Of a DNA stretch of 64,000 nt, positions 15,401-40,200 are shown piece after piece. Position 1 is the stretch's first letter, and each line of letters opens with the position of its first letter. The position numbers and the translations under genes are program-made. The notes beneath the pieces were generated by a model. That model made no database searches and was not told the origin of the DNA. It worked only from the letters and a program-made list of their open reading frames with translations. The DNA comes from Escarpia spicata (taxonomy: Eukaryota; Annelida; Polychaeta; Sabellida; Siboglinidae). The stretch lies in assembly GCA_963995525.1 (NCBI GenBank), contig OZ023214.1:36109311-36173310 (forward strand). The letters are read 5' to 3'.

Positions 15401-16407
15401 AAAAGATGGCAATTAACAGTCAATATTTGGATGTATTTTACTGCTGATTTACTGTGGTCAATGGCTTAGTCATGGTTAGTCAACTTAGCAAAAATTATAT
15501 GTAAGATACGACCATGGAAAAAACATCTCGCAAGTAAAAGAAAATCATAGGAAAAAATATAAAACATCTTGTGATCATCCACTATACTACAAGTAATACT
15601 ATCATGCGTATATATACCACATTTCCGTTGCAATGGCCAACCAGACCAAAGAGTGATTAATCGCCAAACATTAAGATGTAGAACTTGTTAAGTAAACGTT
15701 TTTGCATATTTAAGAATTTCTTATTATAATGAGCACAATGACTTGGAATGGGGGTCTCCAAAAATGCAATATCTCCAATTTAAATGTTCTGTGCTCAATC
15801 ATCATGTTTCTGTCGCACGTCACTGAAGCAACAGATCTAAAAATACATGCAAATCGTATTCATATTCATTGAAGTCTGTTGCATGCTGGTAATTGCATTA
15901 ACAGTGCTACCAATGACTACGAGGAACAACACCAGCGGGTATTTTTTTATGAAAGGGCCAATCTTGAAAATACCTACTTTTCAAAGGGGCTGAATATAAT
16001 ATTAAGGGCATTAGAATTCAACGAAAATCAACAAGCGACATTTTGAATCTTGTAACACAAGATCGCATCGGTAAAATCAATACAGTGGCACCACCTGGTG
16101 AATGAAATGCAACCTACTACAGTGACACCTGGTGACCAGTGTACAACTTACAGCTGCATATGAAACCAAGCACGCCCAGGCAGGCAGGGACAAATCTTGT
16201 TTTGGCAACATGTTAACAATGAGCATTTCCCATGTCGATATTCCCACCAAAAAAGGTAGGGATTTGACGAAAATTGTGTAGCCGGTCACTGGGGTGACAG
16301 GCGACATGTGTCATTGTGATAACATGCGATAGCGCCAACGGAAAAATTAATATTAATCCCTCCCCCTGTTCATCACTTTACGTCCAGCTTCTTGCTACAC
16401 AAAAAAG
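9493..16407. other. Unassigned DNA, no gene recognised
   Basis: AT-rich with two more GC-balanced patches (about 11500-12060 and 13560-13780). It may include the missing last exon and 3' UTR of NUDT21. I see no domain, RNA gene or clear transposon. Confidence 0.5.
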
Positions 16408-16690
16408 GTAAATTCTGATATAGCGCAGTACCCGGTACTTATGACTGCTCAAAGCGCTTTACACTTCACTCCCTGTAAAACCTGTTCAATAGAACACCAT
16501 CTCGACTTCTCTGGGAAGCTTCAGCAATGTTGCAATAACTGCGCAAAGATTATTTGCACAAAAATATCCTCCAATGTCTACACCCAGCTGAGAGAACTAG
16601 AGCAATATGGTGTGAAGAACCTTGCCCAAGATTCAGATTTAAATTCAGAATCGAAACTACTATGCTCCACTACGAATAAACCACAAGTTA
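16408..16690 (-). mobile_element. SINE copy, diverged head
   Basis: Shares GATATAGCGCAGTACC, CTGCTCAAAGCGCTTTACAC, CATCTCGACTTCTCTGGGAA and CTTGCCCAAGATTC with the 60.2 kb copy, same orientation. The tRNA-like head is not clear. It lies 0.9 kb beyond the last NUDT21 exon found, possibly in its 3' region. Confidence 0.7.
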
Positions 16691-17488
16691 TTTCTGAACA
16701 GACAAAATACTAGATTCTCGCTGACGATATACCTACGCACGTGAAAGGACTGATGCTAGTGAAAACACAATCCGGTCAGTTTGGGCAACAATAGATGAAG
16801 GAAATCTTGAGTGAAGATTTTCTAGAATTTTTTTTTTTACAAAAAAAACTACAACTGGTTGTTGAAAAAAAAGGCGAAATGGATAATTTACACAAAACAT
16901 GAATGGTTACTTTGCAGGGTGGAATTGCTCAATCCACTGACTGCATTTTGTTCAATGGCAATACTACAGCCCCACAGGTATACATTCACAAGCAATATTG
17001 GAATTCAATTCCCATTCCTGGATGTGTTCTCGTCTAATTCTAACAGGAACACACAGATGCGCAGAAAAACAAAATAACGCAGCTATTCACAACATCAATA
17101 CCACGTCAGCTTGTACTATCTAAAGCTACCTTACCCATTATGTTACAGAGAAAGGTGCTCACTGACACCACAAAGAACTTTTCCTGACTTTAACCACCAA
17201 ACCTAAATGTTTGTTTTTTGTTCAGAAAAATATAAATTGTTACCCTACAGTAATACCGTACCACAAATTTTCCCTAGAAGCCAGTAGCAAACCATACCAC
17301 AATTGACATTGTAGATTACAAAACATTTGTACTTTCATCCCAACAAAAAAGTTCATTTAGAAAAACGTACGTGCTGACTTCAGGCATCTCGGAATGTCAC
17401 AGGGATTCAACTGAGAGTGGCAGAAGATCACAATAGACAGAGACAACTCATTGAGAAGGTGGAACAAATTAAGTGATGCAAGAGGTCA

Positions 17489-31977
<14,489 letters not shown>

Positions 31978-32954
31978 TGTGCACCGGCAACAACAAAACG
32001 ATGCATGCGCGACAGACAGTGGCGTCCTCTTTCGGTCAGTTTTCTCTCTCAACATACATAATTATTAAATATACTTGAATATTAATACAGGGCTGTATAC
32101 AGATTATAACTCTTGCTATTTAGTATTTGCATAATGATGCAGCCAACAATAGTCATAGTGAAGGTCAAGACATTTATTGACAAATAAGATGACAATTGAT
32201 AGGTAAGTATTTAAAATTATGGTTAATGTTGCAACATTTGGAGTAGCTTTGTCCTAACACAATTCAACATACAGTGAAATTTAGAAATATAATGAGACCA
32301 GAGTTGTCTTCGACCACACAAATCTGATTTCTTTCTCTGTCTCCCACTTTGGATGAACACTATTAATAAATATTACAGGTACAGTTTTACTACACCACCG
32401 ACTGAAACCAGGATCAAACAATTGCAGAATATCAAAAATACTACTTTTTAAATCTGAAAATTACAATGCAACTGCAGAATTTATTTCATGAAAACATAGT
32501 CAGCACAAGCATAACATTATTTGTTTTTATGCTGTGATAACATTCTCTATCAACTGATTTCTTCAGCGTCTTATCTTCCAAAACAGTGTCTCAAAATGAT
32601 TACTTCTATCATAAATATAAACTCTATTGTAACATTAGTCAATTGGCTACAAATGTATTTTTTTACTGAACAGATGGTATCATAACATTTTTATATTACA
32701 CCACTCTCTACAGTGGACACCAACTACAACATTTGTTTCAGTTTAATAAAATTTCGTCTTCACACAATTAATTACTCAAGTATGTTGGTCAAATAAATAT
32801 GCCAAAATTCATAATTTGAACAACGATATGAAACACGGTGATAGGAGATCAGCAACTAAAGATGTCAGACAAGGTTGTCGTTAATGCGGACGCTGATGAG
32901 AACCCAGGAATCATTTTTATGTTGCCTCATGAAGACTACTACCAATGTAGAGTA
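31978..32954 (-). promoter_or_regulatory. Probable NUDT21 promoter and 5' UTR region
   Basis: Between the NUDT21 start codon and the MITE at the 3' end of the zinc-finger gene. It is AT-rich with no evident TATA box at a convincing position, and no CpG-rich block. The call rests only on location. Confidence 0.35.
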
Positions 32955-33372
32955 GAGTTAGGGTCAAGTATACTTTTTAGGATCAGTTACAAATTATATA
33001 AATTGCATTTTCAAAATTCAAATATAAATACACCGTATGCTCTATTTTTTAAATGTCAAATACAAATACACTTGACCAAATACAATATTTTCAAATGCAT
33101 ATTATTTTAATAATTTATGTTTTAGTATTATTGGTGTTTTTTTATGAGAATGCATAAATGGTGAAAAGACCAGGATACATTTATGGAATAAATATGATTT
33201 TTTATTATTATTTAAGATCCTAAACTTTGCAAGTTTCAGTAGGAATAACAGACCAAATACAAGTAGCTATATTTGATATAAGTACAAAAAAAGGATTCTG
33301 GACAAGTCAAATACAAAAGTGCAAATTCAGCATATTTACGGGTAAATACAAACACGTATTTGACCCTAACTC
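32955..33372. mobile_element. MITE next to the zinc-finger gene stop codon
   Basis: The inverted ends GAGTTAGGGTCAAGTA (32955) and TATTTGACCCTAACTC (33372) bound about 418 bp rich in CAAATACAA motifs on both sides. The right end is 45 bp from the zinc-finger TAG, so the gene's 3' UTR almost certainly runs into it. It has no coding content. Confidence 0.7.
33201..33206 (-). promoter_or_regulatory. Candidate poly(A) signal of the zinc-finger gene, inside the MITE
   Basis: AATAAA on the minus strand about 211 nt past the stop codon. Four UGUA tetramers (minus strand at 33258-33261, 33283-33286, 33312-33315, 33347-33350) lie 50-145 nt upstream of it, where CFIm usually binds. Position and spacing fit a real site, but no cDNA evidence is available. 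Confidence 0.45.
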
Positions 33373-33416
33373 CGAGTCCAGTAGTAATACCGCCAACCCG
33401 TCTGGTGCTGTATTCG

Positions 33417-34206
33417 CTATGTGTCACCCACATGTGCCACGTTGTCCGTCATCTCAGACACGTTCTGTATCGTAGCAATGACTTTCTGTATGAGACTGAC
33501 GGGTTTATCTCCTGTTCTCACACACGTTCCATCGCTCTCCGTCACACACAGCATCTCAACGTGGTCCGCCCCGTTGCTCCCCACTTTATCGGCCGACACC
33601 ACATCGAACGCAGTCGCCTTACAATGCATATCCACGGCACCGGCAGCATCGCTCACCGGAATGACAACGTTTAAGTGTGTGACGTCATCCGGACACACTG
33701 TTGTGCTTGAATCGAGTGTAAACATGACCTGGTTCTTGGACGACATGCAGGCATCGAATGCATGTTTCGGCAGCTCTACAGTGATAACCGGGCCGGCGTA
33801 CACCGGAGCCTGCTGCGACAACGAATTCGCCACGTTCAACGACGTATACATCAACTGCTCGACACCGTCCCGTATAATCAGCTGTTTACCGTCCACGTCC
33901 ACTGTGATGTCTGGCTGAGCTTCTGCGTCAAGCGCAACACTGGCATCCTTATTACCGTCATCTCGCTTGTGATCTTCGATGTGGTTGCGCAGACTCTGTT
34001 CGTTCACCGTGCGGTACTTGCACTGGCTGCAGGTGAAGATGCCGTGCAGACCGGGATGTTTGTTCTTCATGTGAGTTTTCAGGGAGATGGCCTGGATGCA
34101 CGCATAGCCGCAGTACTGACACTTGTACGGCTTGCGGCCAGTGTGGCGCATGCGGTGGCGCCGCAGGGTGTTATGGTCACCTGTTTCATAGTCGCACATG
34201 TCACAC
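33417..34206 (-). CDS. Zinc-finger gene, last coding exon (fingers 9-11 and C-terminus)
   Basis: Starts after TTGTAG with the G that completes Lys of the TGEKPFK linker. It encodes three fingers (KCDMCDY..., KCQYCGY..., FTCSQCKY...) and a finger-less tail ending THVGDT-like at the TAG at 33417. A SINE-family copy begins about 16 bp upstream of the exon, within the intron next to the acceptor. Confidence 0.93.
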
Positions 34207-37200
34207 CTACAACATATAAAAGGTAAGTTCTTATATAGCGCACTATCCAGTCCTTAGTACTGTTCAAAGTGCTTTACACTTTACTCCCTATCAAACATGA
34301 TCAATTGAACACTATCTCGACTTCTCTGGTAAGCATTCAGGCATACTGCAATTAATGCACGGAAACTGTTTGTACACAAATATCCACTAAGTACTGTCTA
34401 TAGCCAGGTGGGCATTTCCACTGTAACTCCCGTTACAGTTTTGCCCATTTCAGAAACTATATCTTGGCATATGTGCAATAATAATACATTTCAAAATTCT
34501 ATCTTCTGTGAATCGGAACCTATTGGCATAGTGTATTAAATGATATGAACAAATAATAAATTGATTACATAATATGGTTTTAATAGCATATGATTATAGC
34601 ATGACTCGCGTTACATCAAAAGGAAAACACAAAACCTACTTTGATTCATATCAAATTAACGAATACCCTTTAATGAATCATAAATAAATTTTTTAATTAT
34701 ACCAACAGCATACACAAATATTACATAAGATAATCCGCGTGACACGCATTATTGTGCCTCGCGTTACGTGAAATCAGCTATCATTTACTAACTGATCAGG
34801 CACAATTTAGCTTGATGGAAATGTTTTTTCTGTTTATATTATGTTGCGAGGACAATGTAGTGGAGAAAGGAGACAACACCGGTTAAAAATATGCATTAAT
34901 CCTTTCATGTTACACATACAAAGTACAGCTGTAATGCCAACTTGAACATAGTGGCTTAAATCAAGAAATGTGTAATGCACAAGAATTTAAAACCACTGGC
35001 CCACTTTCCCCATCAAAAATTATTACAATATAATTACCTTTGCAAGAACACTTGCAACCAAATATAATTATACAGACTAATGTACATGTATAATATTGCA
35101 CAGATCTACAGTATAAATCCAAATAAGTTCTGAAGCCAAACATTTGTAATTAATTACAGATTTATAAAGCGAAGATGGCCACAGTGGTTTACAGTGATGG
35201 GTGGCTTCAGTCCGTTTTACCAATTTATCATTAGTATTCTTAAAAATAAGCTACTTAAATGTTACACAAAAAGTACTGGTAATTTTAAAAGGAGTTCCTT
35301 TTCATCATCATGATTAATGCGGGTAGATACACATTGGTCATTACATTAATCCATTTTCGTAATTACTAGCTAGCAACATATTCACTATTTTATTATGTAA
35401 AAGAATTAATTTAAACATATAAACACATTCTATGAATAGCAGAAAAACCTGTATACACCAGCTTGGCATGCGTTGACTATGTGCATTATAATTTTTATAT
35501 AATGTATGTATGTGGGCATATGTGTAGTGTTACGAATACAGAAAACTAATACATAAGTTGCATCCTTTTTCAATAAATGTTCTTTTTCTATTGAATATAA
35601 GTGTTGTCTTAGATATTATAGTTTCTTGTTATGTATTAACAGTAATTTTCCAAGAGGTTTGGTTGTATATATATACATGAATTGATGATGGATGATATCG
35701 GATCAAAAAATTGTTTTTGAGTGAGCATGTATTTTTATCAACCAACAGGAAATGAGAATGTTTATAGGATATAATATAAACAAATTAATGCTGTCTCTGT
35801 GTGAAGTCTTTGCAACTAACCGATCCACTACCTTAATATAAAAAAGAAAAGAAAGAATAAGTCACTGCCGTTAAAAGCTTTGTGACTCGCATTACGATAC
35901 CCAATTTTGCGTGACTCGCTTTACACATATATAGCCCAATATCATAACCCGTATAGACTAGATATGGATGTTGTTAATATAATTTAGTTATGTACCTCCT
36001 ATAGGAGGAGATTTATAATTGGCAGTCTCAAGCTACCAGGGGTTTCTGTGTAAAATGAAAAATCTGTAATCCTGTGACTCACATTACATCTATTTCACCT
36101 CCCGAGTCTAGAAACCTTTCCTGAAAAAAACCGGAATAGACTTGCTATTTTTGTTTTCAAAATAGATGAGACTAAGGCCTAATGAAATAGTATCAATTAG
36201 GTTTGGGCAAGGATTTTTCAGTGAAATTGACCTATTTCAATTTGCACTCCTGCCCTTGCAATTACATGTATTGAAATAAAATTTGCACCACTAAAAACGT
36301 CAATATGTTGTCTGTTCATGTGTAAAATTTTGTTATGATAACTCAAAAACTACGAGTTCAGTAGGCTCCCAAAACGACCCATGAATTAACGATCTACAGG
36401 CCGTAGTGACCTGCTGTCTGTGCTAAGAGTCTAAGACTGTATGTTGTTAGGCTGGCGCTGAGTGTAACACTGCGCTCCGGTCAGGTAGAAAAATGAAGCG
36501 TAAATCATGCTTCTTCACAGACCTTGCGACGCGAAGTCTGTGAAGTCATATTTAGTCAGAATAAAGTTTATACTGATGAGGAATGGTAGTTCAACCGAAC
36601 AGAAAAAAAAAATGTGCTGGCCACATGCGAATGTAACATAACCCTGTCATCTTTTGCTAATAACTTCACTATTTCACACGAGATCAACTAGTGCTTATCA
36701 CCAATCGATTTGGCATTAAATTTAGAATAAAATAAATGTTGTTTTGTGAAAATTAAATTAATTTGTTGCCACGCCGACACTTAAAAGGACAAGGATTTGT
36801 GAATTTTATTTGAGTATCGACGCTTAGCGGGGCTTTGGTAACACGCTCACTACTCATGCCATTAGTCAATTTATTTGATGCGTATGCAAGATATTGAATA
36901 AGATAGATAAGAATTGTGGTTCCTAACTGCAAACAAAGATGATCTACACAACAAATAATATTGTATTGATAACTTGTAGCGAATAATTTGAATATTTGTT
37001 TACTGTTAAAAGGGGATCTCCCATCGTGATAAAATAGACTGATCCACAACCTTAGTAATGGACGCAGGGCCTCACTCAGAGACCCGTCCACCCGTCCTGT
37101 GGACGGGTATATTTATACATTGCGTTTTTTGGACAGGGTCAAATTTATTGTGGACGGGTCCGTCCGTCGTTTTTTTTGCGTGGGCCAGCCCATCCATGCC

Positions 37201-40200
37201 AATTTTACGACGTCATTGAAACTGCCGCGAAGCCAGTTATAAAATCTACGGAGACTGGTTTTGAAAATCGCCCACCCGGATCGCCTGGCCAGCTCCTCAA
37301 CACACACCAGGCCTCGACATGCTAAGATAATTGTCACCTACCCGCTGGCGGAGACTTGCTAGTGTAATTGTTACCTACTCGCTAGCGGTGGCTCTTTGAA
37401 AGGCACCCAACACTTGCCTGTGTCTATGTACACTAAATAATCCTATGTGAAGTCAACATCAGGGCGGGGAGATACAATAAGCACTTGCCGATTACGACAC
37501 ATTCTTGGAAAACGAATGGAATTCCGCGTAATCGACATTTCGAAACGGGATTTGTGTTTTTGAACGGAAACTCAGTAAACGCTAAGAGTAGAATCACCAA
37601 CACTGTAAACGATACCGAATTTATTGGCGATATTTTGAAACAAATATGATTACTATACAACGGTATTCGTTTATTTTGGTGAATTTATGACGTTTTTTTA
37701 AATGCGCATGGCAAATCGTTACGAGTGTGATGGCGCCAGTGCTACCTCGTGAGTCGTGTCAACCAAAGGCAAAGACCGTGTATCAATACAAGACGGTGCA
37801 GCATGCGTTATTTCCAGTCTTCAAAGTACGTAAGTGGAGCGGTTAGTCCGCCATTCTGGAGGCACGCCAAGCCAGAACATATGCATTGATGCATGTGGTA
37901 GCCTCCCAAATGGCGGGCAAAAACTCGACTGACATGATTTCGCTCAGTGACGCCATCTGTCTAAATATAGGTTCCTTGACATCAACTGACGTAAACAGGG
38001 ACCCGGGCGAAAGGCGCTAACATAAACCGTTTTGCGATTGTTGTCTGGCTGTCCGCTAAGCGCATTGAAGACATGTTGCTAATTAAATGTAATTGTCACA
38101 TCGTTATAACATGCATAAGTGTACATATTCCGGTTTTGAACACAAAACTCGGAGGAATAACAACAGCCTAGGTTACGCTGGCTCAAAGTGATATACTCCG
38201 CGTTTTGTAGTTCTAACAAATTCCGTTGGATGGCGTCATATATAGCGCTAGCTAAAATGAAACGGCATCAGTGATTTGAACATTCGTAATTCTTAATATG
38301 ATTGCTTGTGTAAATTACATTTGTCAATGTATATATTAAGCACTGCAGCATCAGGAACAACCAGACATTTATGTTAATGTGTGACAGGAATTATTGTATT
38401 ATCTAAATTTATTATGTACAGTTGTTATTGTGTAGCAAATATTTCACAAATAAATGTTCAGAAAAGTTAACCACACAGTAAACAGTATTATTTAGATGCA
38501 AAGATCATACCATTGTGATATTTTAAATATCTGACAGAATATAGTATTTTTCAAAGTTAACTTTGAAATAAAATATCACTTTTCTGAACAGAAATGGGCT
38601 TCTTTTTTCACTTTTATTTTAAACAGAAAATGCACCATTTGACACAAAAAATGCTACTTACATATCTGATCACACGTGAGATGTGCATTCAGCCATGTTC
38701 TCTGCCTTGCCTTCATAGTTGGTAATATGTACACTGTACTTTTAGTTAATTTTTTTATTTTATGATTGGACACACTAAGTATGATTACCAAAATTTACCA
38801 TACTGGTATATATATATATATACATACACACACATATATATATATATATACTCATAGTTGCATGTCCTATCCTGCATCTGATCGCGCGTCCAATCGTGTA
38901 CCCGAACGTACTTCGTAGCATGTCTGAAAAAATTTGGACTGGCAAAAATTTGATCCTGGGTGAGGCCCTGAATGGACGCTAGTACAAGTCAATCTTTGGT
39001 GTGAGGGGCGCGCGATGCCCGTCATTAACTGACATTTTGCTCAACATTCTTTGTGCTATTTTCACTGTTTGTTATCGACTTTGCATGATCGAATATGTTT
39101 TATGTATACTGTAACATGTGATATGTTAAAAACGATTAGGGAATTACGAAATATAGTAAATAAAAGGAATGTCGGCAAAAGGCACTGCTACGACCATGTT
39201 CAACCAGCGAGAATATGTTGGCGTGTCGTTGGTATTTAGACCGACTTTCAAATTGCGTTTATGATCTATGGATACGCATCGGAAATCATATCTATGAAGC
39301 TGGTTGTTCCTTTTGCTATGTGACCAAATAATTGTGAAATGTACACTAATATATTTTAAAACGAATTTACCAAATTACAAAGAAACAGTGTTTGTGTTAA
39401 ATATGTGATTATAGTTTTAATTTAATATTATTTTATAAATAAAACAGTTATACTTATATAAAAAGTAAGCTGTTTTTCTTACAGGACTTAACTCTCTAAC
39501 TAAAGTACATTAGAAATATCCCATTATTTCTTCATGTAATTACTTTATTACGTTGTAATGGTTGTTCTGGTTTCAGGTCCAGAACAGTTTTAGTTTTGAC
39601 AATTTTCCCTGACTCTATTTGCCCGAGTGTATATTTTTCAATTTTGTGCTAATTTCTTCGTACTAGTAAGTACTAAACTGCCAAAACAACACATTTCCTC
39701 ATTTTGAAAACATGATATCTCCAAAACGATCATTCACATCCATCTCATATTTTGCGTACTAATTGTATAATTTTTATTATGTTGTCCTCAGACAGGTGTA
39801 ATATTACGAGATTCAAGATATTAATTAAGAAGTCATTTTTTTAAACAAAATGCTTGCCCGATCCGATCCTATATCAATTAGTCAAACCCAGATTGAATAG
39901 AAAATAGGGCTGCAAAGGGGCAACTAATTATTGATATTTTGGATGAGTAAATTTTGTGAATTCTGTACATAATGTTTGATTGGTGCATTTTCAAATAATG
40001 CAGTGTGCAAACATTGAAAATTGTTTTTCGTCGACAACTTTAAGTTATGTCAAACCATAAAAAATACTATTCTTTGGATATTCAATAAACAATATTTTAA
40101 GACCATTTTTCCTGTTTTCATGGAAATGCCCAGGTTCTCATTCAAATAAATGTGATTAATTCAGCCAAAACATGGACTCCATTATAAATTCTAGTGTAGC

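Noticed and set aside
17185..17198. Possible last NUDT21 exon (R-F-G-G-stop) after an ATTTAG acceptor
   Set aside because: Phase fits, but the residues do not match the conserved FNFIYN end. A similar poor candidate (R-L-N-Y-F-stop) exists near 11231-11246, so neither is called.
33421..34226. Plus-strand frames of 165 and 154 codons
   Set aside because: Antisense shadows of the zinc-finger last exon, which has clear C2H2 structure on the minus strand.
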